Made by a program: the position numbers and the translations under genes. Source: JAGPUQ01 sp036677085 (GTDB lineage Bacteria; Pseudomonadota; Gammaproteobacteria; Pseudomonadales; Porticoccaceae). Taken from it: DNA of 64,000 nucleotides. The notes under the pieces were generated by a model. The model ran no database searches. It was not told the origin of the DNA and saw only the letters and a program-made list of their open reading frames with translations. The DNA lies in assembly GCA_036677085.1 (NCBI GenBank), contig JAKFFI010000004.1:1-64000 (forward strand), given 5' to 3'. Shown here one piece after another: positions 37,930 to 47,717 of the stretch; the first letter of the stretch is position 1; each line of letters begins with the position of its first letter.

Positions 37930-39228
37930 ATGGCCCCCAAAAATCTTCTCCTCTTTGCGTTCAGTGGAATTGTTCTGGCACATTGCGTGTCAACGCAACA
38001 TTCGGCGACAGAAAAATCGACGCCGGTTGACCCGTCATGGACGCCGGCGATCAGCACCACCAAACCGACCAATGCCCGCACGGACATATCGTCGACCGCC
38101 GCTTCTTTGCCTCCCCTCGCGCATGAACCCTATCTGCCCCCACACGCCGCCGTCTGGGGCAATAATCGCGCCCCTGACTTTGATACGTGGCAAGTGATGA
38201 CCGAGCATATGACTTTTGCGCTCGACGCCACCGGACCTGCCGTCGACCTGGAAATACAAAAATATAGCGACAATCCCCGGATTGGCTCGGCCGCCGCCCA
38301 GCGGGCTTCTCTTTATCTGCCCTATGTAACACGCCGCCTGGTGGAAAGCGATCTTCCTCCGGAACTGGCTTTGCTGCCGTTTTTGGAAAGCGCCTATAAC
38401 CCTCACGCGATATCACCCGGCGGCGCTGCGGGGCTGTGGCAGATACGACCCCGCACCGGCGATGCTCTTGGGCTCACGCGCGACCGGTGGTATGACGGGC
38501 GCCAGGATATCGCGCGCTCAACCGATGCGGTCATCAGCTATTTCGGATATTTGCACCAGCGCTTCGATGGCGATTGGCTGCTGGCGCTCGCGGCCTATAA
38601 CAGTGGCGAGGGTACAGTGTCCAGAGCCATCCAACGCAATCTCGACCAGGGAAAAGACACCGATTTCTGGGCGCTCGATTTGCCGAAGCATACCCGAGCC
38701 TACGTCCCCCGTTTTCTGGCACTCTCCCGCATGTTTCAGAATCCGGAAGAAAGCCAGCTGAGATGGCCGCTTCTGGATCAGAGTAAATCGTTAGAGTCAG
38801 TGGCCATACCCAAGCAGATCAGTCTTGCGCACGCTGCCGCGCTCGCCGAGGTGGACTACGACACGCTCAAGCGGTTAAACACCGGTCTGAAACGTGGTGT
38901 AACGCCACCCCAGCGCAGCTATGAAATCTTGCTGCCATTGAGTGCCGCGCAGCGGTTCGAAGCGGCCCTCTTGGAAAGCCCGTCCATCACGATGCCATCG
39001 AAAGACTCACAACCCGAAGCAGCCACGGCTCCGGGAGTAAAAGCATCCACAGCAAAAGCATCCACAGCAAAAGTGCGGTCAGCAGAGTATCGAGTGCAGA
39101 ACGGAGATTCGCTGTGGACCATTGCGCGCCGTTTTGGGGTCAGTCCCGAGGCTCTGATGCGCTGGAATGATATCGACAACCCGCGGGCGCTCCGCCCCGG
39201 ACAGAATTTACGGCTCATTGAACGTTAG
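37930..39228 (+). CDS. mltD: Membrane-bound lytic murein transglycosylase D
   Basis: Outer-membrane lipoprotein cleaving peptidoglycan, 432 residues from ATG 37930. GTG 37906 is an alternative. The signal ends in lipobox LAHC. The SLT domain carries the catalytic Glu in LLPFLESAYNPHA and the following GAAGLWQIRPRTGDALGL. LALAAYNSGEGTV completes the fold. A Lys/Ala/Thr-rich linker with the repeat KASTAKASTAK leads to one clear LysM domain at the C-terminus (YRVQNGDSLWTIARRFGV). E. coli MltD has two LysM; a degenerate first one (ISLAHAAALAEVDYDTLKRL) is possible. Confidence 0.93.
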   Translation: MAPKNLLLFAFSGIVLAHCVSTQHSATEKSTPVDPSWTPAISTTKPTNARTDISSTAASLPPLAHEPYLPPHAAVWGNNRAPDFDTWQVMTEHMTFALDATGPAVDLEIQKYSDNPRIGSAAAQRASLYLPYVTRRLVESDLPPELALLPFLESAYNPHAISPGGAAGLWQIRPRTGDALGLTRDRWYDGRQDIARSTDAVISYFGYLHQRFDGDWLLALAAYNSGEGTVSRAIQRNLDQGKDTDFWALDLPKHTRAYVPRFLALSRMFQNPEESQLRWPLLDQSKSLESVAIPKQISLAHAAALAEVDYDTLKRLNTGLKRGVTPPQRSYEILLPLSAAQRFEAALLESPSITMPSKDSQPEAATAPGVKASTAKASTAKVRSAEYRVQNGDSLWTIARRFGVSPEALMRWNDIDNPRALRPGQNLRLIER

Positions 39229-39257
39229 CTGTTTTTCAACAAGCCATTAACTCCTTA

Positions 39258-39297
39258 CCCGAGGCAGATCAGGTCACCGAGGCTGTTCTGCCTCGGG
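39258..39297. terminator. Hairpin between convergent mltD and ppiD
   Basis: CCCGAGGCAGA and TCTGCCTCGGG pair perfectly across an 18-nt loop. The structure overlaps the last codons of ppiD and lies 30 bp past the mltD stop. There is no strong T-run, so termination is likely but not certain. Confidence 0.55.
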
Positions 39298-41169
39298 CTG
39301 TGGCCTGGTGTTAATTTTCGCGCTCGCCAGCAAGGCTCCCTGATACGCATTGAGCTCATTGCCCGCGACGGCTTCCGACACGGCACGTTCCATTTGCTGC
39401 CGACGCGGCTTGGGCAGTGCCTCTATATCCCCGGCGCGAACGGCGACCACCTGGAAAACAACGACGCCATTTGCGTTATCAAAGATTCCCACCAAAGGTA
39501 GCGGAGATTTCACGGGGATATCAAACACATGCGTGGCGACGTCGCTGTTTGCATCGGCGTCATAGCGCTTTACATCCGAGTTCACCTGCCATTCCAGATG
39601 TTCATCACGGGCGATTTTTTCGAGAGGCTCGCCGGCCAATAATCGCTGGCGGAAGGTTTCCGCGCGCTCACGGGCCCGGGCCAACGCGCGCTCGGTTACC
39701 AGCACCTTTTCGATATCCGTCTTCACTTCCGCAAAAGCACGTCGCTGCTGTGGTGTATGCTCCTTGCGTTCGAGAACAATGGCGCGCTCGTCGTTGAGCT
39801 CCACCACCGGGCTGATATAACCCCCCTTGAGTACATCGTCCGAAAAAGCCGCGCTGACCACTTTGGGGTCGCTGCCAATGCCCTCACCACCGTCACGGGT
39901 AATGGTGGGCGATGTGTTCAACGGCAAACCCATGCTCCCTGCCACCGCGGCCAGGCTTTCTGCTGTGTACGCCGCCTCGCGAAGGTGTTCGATCTGGCTT
40001 TGATACAAAGCGCCTGCCTTTTCCCTGCGGAGCTCTGCCGTCATGGCGTCACGCTCTGTCTCGAAACTGCCGATCGCCGAATCGTCTTCCCGGACCAGTT
40101 TGAACAGATGCCAGCCCATATCGGTCTCGATCGGCGGCGTCACCTGACCGAGCTCCGCCTTGTCCAGCGCCGATCTGAGCGGGGCCGGAAGTTTCTCAGG
40201 ATCATAAGGTCCCATCTCGCCGCCCTGATCCGCTGTCAGGGGATCCTCACTTTTGGTGCGCGCGAGTTCTGCGAAGTCCGCGCCAGCCCCCAGCGCGGCC
40301 TGCAATTCGTGCAATATTTTCTGGTGACTGCCATCCGCTCTGGGTTTTATGAGTATCTGCGACACGATGGTCTGTCTGGCCGCTTCCGCCGCTTCGACAC
40401 GCTGCGTGTAACGCGACTTGAGCTCACTTTCGTCTATCGCAATACCGCCGGCAATCTGGTCGACCGAGAGCTCGATGTAGTCAACAACCACATGCTCTGG
40501 CGCAACATACAGATCAGGGTGTCCGTCGTAGTAAGCCCGCGCCGTAGCCTCATCGATCTTCGTCGGGGTCCCGGCTTCCGCCAGCGGGACAGTGAGATAA
40601 CGAAAATCGCGCGTCTGCTCAATATCAGCGATGGCCCGGTCCAGCGCGGATTGAGCCATGAAGCCAGTACTAAGGATGCCGCGGGCAAGTTGACTGGCGA
40701 GCAGTTCCCGCGCGAGGAACCGACTGTGGGTTTGCGGCGTATAGCCCAGTTGCCCGATGTAGGCGAGGTATTGATTTCTCGAGAACTTCCCGTCTTCCTG
40801 GAAGGCTCCCGAGTCCTTCAGCACCTCCGCAAGTAGCGCCGGCGCAACCCCCATACCCTCATTGCGCGCGCGACTTTCGTAAACCCGGGTGGTTACGAGG
40901 CTCTGCAGTGCGGGTCCGTAGAGCGCTTTATCGTCAATCACCGCGGGATCGATATCGGCAAAGCGCGCCATGATCTGGGCGCGTTGGCGCTGTATGGCCT
41001 GTCGCACCTCCAGTTGAGTTATGCGATCGCCATTGACTGAAGCGGCCTCTTCAACGGACGCCCCGCGGAAAAAGAATGTCTCGACGCCAAAGAACGCGAA
41101 TGGGATTGCAATCAGGACCACCAGCCATTTTCCGTACTTTCCCATTCCATCCCGGAAATTCTGGAGCAT
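39274..41169 (-). CDS. ppiD: Periplasmic folding chaperone PpiD (SurA/parvulin type)
   Basis: Inner-membrane-anchored chaperone of 631 residues. The N-terminal helix (WLVVLIAIPFAFFGVETFFF) is followed by a SurA-like N-domain (RITQLEVRQAIQRQRAQ, QEDGKFSRNQYLAYI) and one parvulin domain at about residues 265-360. The parvulin domain contains SQILIKPRADG, GADFAELARTKSEDP, GGEMGPYDPEKL, and ETDMGWHLFKLV. A helical C-terminal region follows. Length and position after hupB match PpiD. The hupB terminator lies in between, so it probably has a separate promoter too. Confidence 0.95.
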   Translation of the reverse strand: MLQNFRDGMGKYGKWLVVLIAIPFAFFGVETFFFRGASVEEAASVNGDRITQLEVRQAIQRQRAQIMARFADIDPAVIDDKALYGPALQSLVTTRVYESRARNEGMGVAPALLAEVLKDSGAFQEDGKFSRNQYLAYIGQLGYTPQTHSRFLARELLASQLARGILSTGFMAQSALDRAIADIEQTRDFRYLTVPLAEAGTPTKIDEATARAYYDGHPDLYVAPEHVVVDYIELSVDQIAGGIAIDESELKSRYTQRVEAAEAARQTIVSQILIKPRADGSHQKILHELQAALGAGADFAELARTKSEDPLTADQGGEMGPYDPEKLPAPLRSALDKAELGQVTPPIETDMGWHLFKLVREDDSAIGSFETERDAMTAELRREKAGALYQSQIEHLREAAYTAESLAAVAGSMGLPLNTSPTITRDGGEGIGSDPKVVSAAFSDDVLKGGYISPVVELNDERAIVLERKEHTPQQRRAFAEVKTDIEKVLVTERALARARERAETFRQRLLAGEPLEKIARDEHLEWQVNSDVKRYDADANSDVATHVFDIPVKSPLPLVGIFDNANGVVVFQVVAVRAGDIEALPKPRRQQMERAVSEAVAGNELNAYQGALLASAKINTRPQPEAEQPR

Positions 41170-41193
41170 GAATGATGTCCGTTAAGGATCGGA

Positions 41194-41222
41194 TAAAAAA
41201 AGGGCGCACAATCGATGCGCCC
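41194..41222 (-). terminator. Rho-independent terminator of hupB
   Basis: GGGCGCA and TGCGCCC pair around a 7-nt loop and are followed on the minus strand by seven to eight T, 24 bp past the hupB stop. Confidence 0.9.
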
Positions 41223-41245
41223 GCCAGCTTGCGAAAATCGATCTA

Positions 41246-41518
41246 TCAGTTGACGGCGTCTTTCAGAGCCTTGCCGGCCTTGAAGGTTGGCAGGTTTGAC
41301 GCCGAAATTACGATTTCTTCGTTGGTGCGTGGATTGCGCCCGGAGCGCGACGGGCGATGCTTGACTATAAATGTACCAAAGCCAACCAGCGATACAGGAT
41401 CTCCCTTTCGCAGAGCGGCCGTTATGCCATCAATGGCCGCGTCAAGCGCACGGGTCGCGCAGGCTTTGGATATATCCGCCGCATCGGCAATGGAGTCGAT
41501 CAGTTCTGATTTATTCAC
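41246..41518 (-). CDS. hupB: DNA-binding protein HU-beta
   Basis: Nucleoid protein of 90 residues. MNKSELIDSIADAADISK and VSLVGFGTFIVKHRPSRSGRNP cover the dimer core and DNA-binding arm, with the arm tip at the RSGRNPRT segment. It has its own sigma-70-type promoter and terminator between lon and ppiD, so it is expected to be highly and independently expressed. Confidence 0.97.
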   Translation of the reverse strand: MNKSELIDSIADAADISKACATRALDAAIDGITAALRKGDPVSLVGFGTFIVKHRPSRSGRNPRTNEEIVISASNLPTFKAGKALKDAVN

Positions 41519-41605
41519 AGCGTTCCTCTTGCTATCAAAGTTCAGGGAAGTTTGCCAAAAAAGCCGCGCGTCTCACTCGCCGTGGCCCAGATGCCGCGAG
41601 CCGGC

Positions 41606-41635
41606 TTTATACCAAGCGCCTTGCAACAGGGTCAA
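41606..41635 (-). promoter_or_regulatory. Sigma-70 promoter of hupB
   Basis: Minus-strand TTGACC, 18-bp spacer, TATAAA, with the -10 ending about 88 bp before the hupB ATG. Both hexamers are close to consensus. Confidence 0.7.
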
Positions 41636-41652
41636 GGAACACGTTGGTATAT

Positions 41653-44091
41653 TCAGTGTCGGCTCAGGCTGGCGGTACTGCCGGCTACACTGCCATCGTC
41701 AGTGCCGGCTTTATCTGACTGGCCAGCCATATACTCTTCGTCCGACAGCGGTTCTGGCATCCGCTCGAGTGCGATCTGCAACACCTCGTGTATCCACTTT
41801 ACCGGCCGAATGTCGAGATCGGTCTTGATGTTCTCGGGAATTTCCTTGAGATCGCGCTCATTTTCGGCGGGAATGATCACGGTCCGGATACCGCCACGGT
41901 GAGCGGCCAGCAGCTTTTCCTTGAGACCACCGATTTTCAGCACTTGGCCCCGCAGGGTTATTTCGCCCGTCATCGCCACATCGGCCCTGACCGGGATCCC
42001 GGTCAATACGGATATGAAAGCAGTACACATGCCAACACCCGCGCTGGGACCGTCCTTGGGCGTCGCGCCTTCGGGGACATGGATGTGGAGGTCGTTGCGT
42101 TGATTGAAGTCCCTTCGAATCCCCAAAACCTGGGACTGGGTCCGCACCACGGTCAATGCCGCCTGGATGGATTCCTGCATGACATCACCGAGCGAGCCGG
42201 TCTTGATCACGTTACCCTTGCCGTAGGTCGCCGCGGCTTCGATGGTAAGCAGCTCGCCCCCCACTGAGGTCCAGGCCAGTCCGGTTACCTGCCCGATCTG
42301 GTTTGCCTCCTCGGCACGCCCGTAGTCGAATTTGCGAACGCCCAATAAGTCCTCCAGATTGGCGCTATCGACCTCGTAAGCGGCCGCGTTTTGGCTGCGG
42401 ACGTGCTGAGTGACTACTTTTCGGCAAATTTTCGCAATTTCTCGCTCCAAACCGCGCACACCGGCTTCGCGAGTGTAGTAGCGAATGATGTCGCGGGTTG
42501 CAGTCTCGGCGAGAGTCAACTCCCCTGACTTCAATCCATTCGCCTTGCGCTGCTTCGGTAACAGATAGCGTTCCGCGATACTGAGCTTTTCGTCCTCGGT
42601 ATAGCCTGGTATGCGAATTACTTCCATTCGGTCGAGGAGTGGAGCCGGAATATTCAGCGAGTTCGAGGTACAGATGAACATTACCTCGGAAAGGTCATAA
42701 TCGACCTCCAGATAGTGATCATTGAAGGTATTGTTTTGCTCCGGGTCGAGCACTTCGAGCAACGCCGAAGCAGGATCGCCGCGGTGATCCATGCCGATTT
42801 TGTCGACTTCGTCGAACAGGAACAACGGATTTTTTACCCCCGCCTTGGAGAGCTTCTGAATCAGCTTTCCGGGCAACGAGCCGATATAGGTCCGACGATG
42901 TCCACGGATCTCGGCCTCGTCGCGGATGCCACCCAGCGACATGCGGACAAACTTTCTACCGGTTGCGCGCGCGATGGATTCTCCGAGTGAGGTCTTGCCC
43001 ACACCGGGCGGCCCTACCAAGCAGAGCACGGGACCCTTCAGCTTTTTGACCCGTTTCTGCACCGCCAGGAATTCGAGAATACGTTCCTTGACTTCATCCA
43101 GACCATAGTGGTCCTCGTTCAGGATACGTTCGGCGCGCGCCAGGTCGTGCTTGATCTTGGAGCGTTGCTGCCAGGGAACGTTAACCATCCAGTCAACGTA
43201 ACTGCGCAGGACAGACGCCTCCGCTGACATCGGGGACATCATCTTCAACTTGTTCAATTCAGCACGAGCCTTTTCCCGGGCCGCCTTGGGCATGCCAGCT
43301 TCGGCAACGCGCTTCTCCAGCTGCTGGATCTCGCTGGGGCTGTCTTCACTCTCCCCGAGTTCGCGCTGGATCGCCTTCATCTGCTCGTTGAGATAGTACT
43401 CGCGCTGGCTCTTTTCCATCTGTTTCTTGACGCGACCCCTAACGCGTTGATCTACCTGGACAACCTCAAGCTCAGACTCGATCAGCTTGCGCAGAAAGTC
43501 GATGCGCTCGCGCGCATCAAAAATTTCCAGAAGCTGTTGCTTTTGCTCCAGAGACAACACCATATGGGTCGCCATGGTATCGACCAGACGTCCCGGGTTT
43601 TCGATCCCGGCCACCATGGTGACCACTTCGGCGGGAACCTTTTTGCTGAGGTTGACGTATTGCTCGAACTCCGCATTCAGAGCTTTCACGAGAGCATCGG
43701 CCCCGGAGCCCGAAAACTCTCCCGTACCGGAAATCTCCTCGTACTCGGCAACCGGGAAGGCGTCAGGCTGAAGAATACCCCGGATTGCCACCCGCTGATT
43801 ACCTTCGACCAGAACCTTGACCGTGCCGTCCGGCAGCTTAAGCATCTGCAACACGGTTGCCAGGGAACCGACCCGGTAAAGATCATCTTCGCCGGGATCG
43901 TCGATTCCGGCATCCTTCTGGGCGACCAGCACGATCTGCTTATGGGTGGACATCACGGCATCGAGCGCGAGAATGGACTTGGCGCGCCCGACAAACAGTG
44001 GGATGACCATCTGCGGGTACACGACGACATCGCGCAGCGGCAGCATTGGCAGCTGCTTTGGCGTCGTTTCTCGGTTATTTTCCTGGCTCAT
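41653..44091 (-). CDS. lon: ATP-dependent protease Lon
   Basis: AAA+ serine protease of 812 residues degrading damaged and regulatory proteins. The N-domain starts LPMLPLRDVVVYPQMVIPLF. The AAA+ module has Walker A GPPGVGKTSLGESIARATG and Walker B LFLFDEVDKIG. The protease domain has the catalytic Ser in PKDGPSAGVGM and the Lys downstream in LKIGGLKEKLLAAHRGG. The C-terminal tail (AGTDDGSVAGSTASLSRH) is not conserved. It has a heat-shock-type promoter candidate upstream, in the conserved clpP-clpX-lon-hupB order. Confidence 0.98.
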   Translation of the reverse strand: MSQENNRETTPKQLPMLPLRDVVVYPQMVIPLFVGRAKSILALDAVMSTHKQIVLVAQKDAGIDDPGEDDLYRVGSLATVLQMLKLPDGTVKVLVEGNQRVAIRGILQPDAFPVAEYEEISGTGEFSGSGADALVKALNAEFEQYVNLSKKVPAEVVTMVAGIENPGRLVDTMATHMVLSLEQKQQLLEIFDARERIDFLRKLIESELEVVQVDQRVRGRVKKQMEKSQREYYLNEQMKAIQRELGESEDSPSEIQQLEKRVAEAGMPKAAREKARAELNKLKMMSPMSAEASVLRSYVDWMVNVPWQQRSKIKHDLARAERILNEDHYGLDEVKERILEFLAVQKRVKKLKGPVLCLVGPPGVGKTSLGESIARATGRKFVRMSLGGIRDEAEIRGHRRTYIGSLPGKLIQKLSKAGVKNPLFLFDEVDKIGMDHRGDPASALLEVLDPEQNNTFNDHYLEVDYDLSEVMFICTSNSLNIPAPLLDRMEVIRIPGYTEDEKLSIAERYLLPKQRKANGLKSGELTLAETATRDIIRYYTREAGVRGLEREIAKICRKVVTQHVRSQNAAAYEVDSANLEDLLGVRKFDYGRAEEANQIGQVTGLAWTSVGGELLTIEAAATYGKGNVIKTGSLGDVMQESIQAALTVVRTQSQVLGIRRDFNQRNDLHIHVPEGATPKDGPSAGVGMCTAFISVLTGIPVRADVAMTGEITLRGQVLKIGGLKEKLLAAHRGGIRTVIIPAENERDLKEIPENIKTDLDIRPVKWIHEVLQIALERMPEPLSDEEYMAGQSDKAGTDDGSVAGSTASLSRH

Positions 44092-44132
44092 GGAGAACCT
44101 CTGCGGGAGTGCGAAGACGGTCGATAGGGGCT

Positions 44133-44160
44133 ATGTGGGGCCACTGCGGAGAATCGCAAG
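44133..44160 (-). promoter_or_regulatory. Putative heat-shock (sigma-32) promoter of lon
   Basis: Minus-strand CTTGCGA, 13-bp spacer, CCCCACAT, compared with consensus CTTGAAA and CCCCATNT. It lies about 40 bp before the lon ATG, and lon is sigma-32 controlled in E. coli. Confidence 0.45.
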
Positions 44161-44282
44161 CGGTCCCATACCCCATATCGCTGTCGAAATCGCTGTCGCG
44201 ACCGGAGTAAGCGGATTTTGCTGTCATCGGTGTCCGTGAATCCACCTGCGGCAATCCCTGTCGCATCCCCAGCAGCTCCAAC

Positions 44283-44305
44283 AAAAAGGGGCCCTTGCAG
44301 CCCCT
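44283..44305 (-). terminator. Terminator after clpX
   Basis: AGGGGC and GCCCCT pair around a 7-nt loop and are followed by TTTTTG on the minus strand, 26 bp past the clpX stop. Confidence 0.8.
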
Positions 44306-44330
44306 CGTTTCCCCGCCGGCCGGAACAACC

Positions 44331-45617
44331 TCAACCCTCGTCATTGGCCAGGCGAGGCGCTTCGTTGCCTTCATACACCACCAGTGGTTCGGACTCGCCG
44401 CGAATCACGGCAGCATCGATAACGACTTTCTGTACATTGTTGATAGAGGGCAAATCGTACATCGTATCCAGCAGTACGTTTTCGAGAATTGATCGCAGAC
44501 CCCGTGCGCCCGTTTTTCGCTCAAGCGCGCGCTCGGCAATTTCATCCAGCGCATCGCGGCGGATATCCAGTGCCACACCCTCCATGTCAAACAACAGGTC
44601 GTATTGCTTGACCAGCGAATTCTTGGGCTCAGTGAGGATATTGACGAGAGCTTCCTTATCAAGCTCCTCCAGGGTCGCCAATACGGGGAGACGTCCGACA
44701 AACTCTGGAATCAAGCCATAACGCACCAGGTCATCGGGTTGTACCGTGGCCAGTGTCTCGCCAATATTGCGCTTCTCTTCGTGCCCGCGCACGGTGGCGC
44801 TGAACCCGATGCCACCTTTATCAGAGCGCTGCTGAATAATCTTTTCCAGACCGGAAAATGCACCACCGCAGATGAACAGGATATTTGACGTATTGACCTG
44901 GAGGAACTCCTGCTGTGGATGCTTGCGCCCTCCCTGGGGCGGCACGGACGCGACGGTTCCTTCAATGAGTTTGAGCAACGCCTGTTGCACGCCCTCTCCG
45001 GAGACATCCCGGGTGATGGAGGGGTTGTCGGACTTGCGCGAGATCTTGTCAATCTCGTCGATATACACGATTCCGCGCTGGGCCTTGTCGACGTCGTAGT
45101 CACATTTCTGAAGGAGCTTTTGGATGATGTTCTCGACATCCTCTCCGACATAGCCCGCTTCGGTAAGTGTCGTCGCATCAGCGATGGTAAAGGGTACGTT
45201 CAGCAGGCGCGCCAACGTCTCCGCAAGCAGCGTCTTGCCACTCCCGGTAGGCCCTATCAGGAGAATATTGCTTTTGCCCAGCTCGACGTCATTGCGGACC
45301 TTGCGCCCGCCCATATCGAGCCGTTTGTAGTGATTGTAAACCGCTACCGAAAGGATTTTCTTTGCGCGAGGCTGCCCGATCACATACTGGTCGAGTATGT
45401 CCTTGATCGCGCGGGGAGTTGGCAATCGATCGATCGCGCGGCCGGCCGCGTCATCCTGAATCTCTTCGGAAATGATGTCATTGCACAGGTCGACGCACTC
45501 GTCGCAAATGAACACCGACGGGCCGGCAATCAGCTTGCGCACATCGTGCTGGCTCTTGCCGCAAAACGAGCAATAAAGGGGCTTGCCACTGTCGCGATCT
45601 TCACCTTTCGCGGTCAT
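44331..45617 (-). CDS. clpX: ATP-dependent Clp protease ATP-binding subunit ClpX
   Basis: AAA+ unfoldase of 428 residues. The N-terminal zinc domain has CSFCGKSQ and CDECVDLC. Walker A is GPTGSGKTLLAETLA, Walker B GIVYIDEIDKI, the pore loop GYVGEDVE, and the ClpP-docking loop IGF in DKGGIGFSATV. It lies 79 bp after clpP and is likely cotranscribed with it. Confidence 0.98.
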   Translation of the reverse strand: MTAKGEDRDSGKPLYCSFCGKSQHDVRKLIAGPSVFICDECVDLCNDIISEEIQDDAAGRAIDRLPTPRAIKDILDQYVIGQPRAKKILSVAVYNHYKRLDMGGRKVRNDVELGKSNILLIGPTGSGKTLLAETLARLLNVPFTIADATTLTEAGYVGEDVENIIQKLLQKCDYDVDKAQRGIVYIDEIDKISRKSDNPSITRDVSGEGVQQALLKLIEGTVASVPPQGGRKHPQQEFLQVNTSNILFICGGAFSGLEKIIQQRSDKGGIGFSATVRGHEEKRNIGETLATVQPDDLVRYGLIPEFVGRLPVLATLEELDKEALVNILTEPKNSLVKQYDLLFDMEGVALDIRRDALDEIAERALERKTGARGLRSILENVLLDTMYDLPSINNVQKVVIDAAVIRGESEPLVVYEGNEAPRLANDEG

Positions 45618-45696
45618 CGGTGCCTCCCCGTCGCGCGCGCGCTTGCTGTACTCATGGACGTTATCACCATTCCATCAGGGGGTAAAGCGAGGCGGA

Positions 45697-46323
45697 TCAT
45701 GCTCGCTTGGACAAAACTTCGTCCACCAGACCGTAGGCCTTGGCTTCGGTGGCACTCATGAACCGGTCGCGCTCAGTGTCCAGGGCGATCTGCTCAACGG
45801 GCTGACCGGTATGATGAGCAAGCAGTTCATTGAGCTTCTCGCGGATCTTGAGGATTTCCTGTGCCTGAATATGTATATCGGACGCCTGTCCCTGAGTGCC
45901 ACCACTGGGTTGGTGGATCATGCAGCGGGAGTTCGCCAGCGTGAAGCGTTTCCCCGGCGCGCCTGCCGCCAATAGGAAGGCTCCCATGCTGGCCGCCTGG
46001 CCGATGCACATGGTGCTGACATCCGGGCGTACAAATTGCATGGTGTCATAAATCGACAGGCCGGCGGTGACCGAGCCACCCGGCGAATTGATGTAAAAGT
46101 GGATGTCCTTCTCCGGATTTTCCGCCTCGAGAAACAGCAGCTGTGCCACCACCAGATTCGCGCTGTAATCCTCGACCGGGCCCACCAAAAAAATGATCCG
46201 CTCTTTGAGCAGCCGCGAGTAGATATCGAACGACCGCTCGCCCCGCGCGGTCTGCTCGACCACCATCGGCACCAATCCGCCGGCGCCGGTGGTAGGGATA
46301 TGTGTGACTAAATCATCGCGCAT
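45697..46323 (-). CDS. clpP: ATP-dependent Clp protease proteolytic subunit
   Basis: Serine peptidase of 208 residues forming the 14-mer chamber used by ClpX. The triad is Ser in GQAASMGAFLL, His in RCMIHQPSGG and Asp in DTERDRFM. The N-terminal MRDDLVTHIPTTGAGGLVPM covers the axial-pore region. It is 68 bp downstream of tig. Confidence 0.98.
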   Translation of the reverse strand: MRDDLVTHIPTTGAGGLVPMVVEQTARGERSFDIYSRLLKERIIFLVGPVEDYSANLVVAQLLFLEAENPEKDIHFYINSPGGSVTAGLSIYDTMQFVRPDVSTMCIGQAASMGAFLLAAGAPGKRFTLANSRCMIHQPSGGTQGQASDIHIQAQEILKIREKLNELLAHHTGQPVEQIALDTERDRFMSATEAKAYGLVDEVLSKRA

Positions 46324-46391
46324 AGGTGTCTCTGCTGCTGAAGTGGTTATGGCCGCATTGTAGCTTCGATCGGCGGCCAGGAGCGCTAGCG

Positions 46392-47717
46392 TTAATCCGC
46401 TTCCGCGTCCTCTGGAGCGGGATCAGGCTGAAGTGCCGCCGTATAGGACAGGGTTTCGTCGGTCACCTGCGCCTTGGCAAGGATATGGTCGACCACCTGG
46501 TCTTCCATCACCGCGCCCTGGACGCTATTCAAGGCTTCCTCATTGGACAGGTAGTACCGCGCGACCTCATCGGGGCGTTCATAGCCCCCGGCGATCTCGG
46601 CGATGCGCGCGCGGGTACGTTCCTCGTCAAGGCGAATCTGCATGACCTTGATGAGCTCGGCAACGATGAGGCCGAGCTTGACCCGCCGCTTGGCCTGGTC
46701 GGTGAACAGCTCGTCCGGGAGTATGGAAGCGTCGAACTGCGCGCCGCCGCCGAACTGGGCGACCATCTGCTGCCGGACAATGCCGATTTCGTTGGCCACA
46801 AGGGTTTGCGGCAGGGCGATTTCATGGCGCTCCAGAAGCTCGTTAAGCACCCGGTTTTTTACCTTGCTACGCAGAGCGACAGCCAGTTCACGCTCCATGT
46901 TTGTGCGAATCTCCGCGCGGAAGCGATCCATGTCGCCATCATCAATACCGAATTGCCGGAGAAAATCGGCATCCAGGGTCGGTACCTTTTGCTCCTTGAC
47001 AGCTGTCACCCGGATTTCAAAGTCGACCTCTGCATCGCGCAGAGATTCTTCCTTGTAGTCATCGGGAAAGCGGAGCGACGAGACCTTGTTCTCGCCGGCA
47101 CGCATGCCGACGATGCTATCTTCGAAGCCCGGGATCATGCGTCCCGACCCCAGCACCAGCACGGCGCCTTCGGCATTTCCACCGGGGAAGGGCTCGCCGT
47201 CCCGCCGCCCCTGGTAGTCGATCACAACCTGATCGCCGGTCGCCGCGGCACGCTCCACCTCCTCCCAGGTTGCACGCTGTTGCCGCAGGCGCTCGATCAT
47301 TGCATCGACATCGGCGTCACTCAGTTCGGCGATCGGGCGTACCACGCTGATGTCGGACAGTTCGGCCAGGGTTATCTGGGGATACACTTCGAAGGTCGCG
47401 ACATATTGCAGGTCCTCACCGGGCTGATCGCGAACCGGATCGATGCGCGGTGGACCCGCGGGCCGCACGCCTTCGCGGGTCACGGCATCGTAGAAACTTC
47501 GGCTCATGGCTTCGCCGACCACCTCCTGGCGGATGCTGGCGCCAAAGCGCTGCCGCACGACCCGCAACGGGACTCGACCTTGACGAAAGCCGTTCAGGCG
47601 AACGGTCCGCGCCGCCTTTTCGAGCCGCTCGCTCACCGCGCTATCGATCTCGGCGGCCGGAACGCCAATGGTCAAACGACGCTCGAGCTCCGAAGTCGTC
47701 TCGGGGGAAACCTGCAT
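46392..47717 (-). CDS. tig: Trigger factor
   Basis: Ribosome-bound chaperone of 441 residues from ATG 47717 (MQVSPETTSELERRLTI), preceded by GAGGA. The ribosome-docking loop reads GFRQGRVPLRVVRQRFG. The FKBP-like prolyl isomerase domain spans about residues 150-245 (GDQVVIDYQGRRDGEPFPGG, IPGFEDSIVGMRAGE), and the helical C-terminal arms follow. It is first in the tig-clpP-clpX row. Confidence 0.97.
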   Translation of the reverse strand: MQVSPETTSELERRLTIGVPAAEIDSAVSERLEKAARTVRLNGFRQGRVPLRVVRQRFGASIRQEVVGEAMSRSFYDAVTREGVRPAGPPRIDPVRDQPGEDLQYVATFEVYPQITLAELSDISVVRPIAELSDADVDAMIERLRQQRATWEEVERAAATGDQVVIDYQGRRDGEPFPGGNAEGAVLVLGSGRMIPGFEDSIVGMRAGENKVSSLRFPDDYKEESLRDAEVDFEIRVTAVKEQKVPTLDADFLRQFGIDDGDMDRFRAEIRTNMERELAVALRSKVKNRVLNELLERHEIALPQTLVANEIGIVRQQMVAQFGGGAQFDASILPDELFTDQAKRRVKLGLIVAELIKVMQIRLDEERTRARIAEIAGGYERPDEVARYYLSNEEALNSVQGAVMEDQVVDHILAKAQVTDETLSYTAALQPDPAPEDAEAD

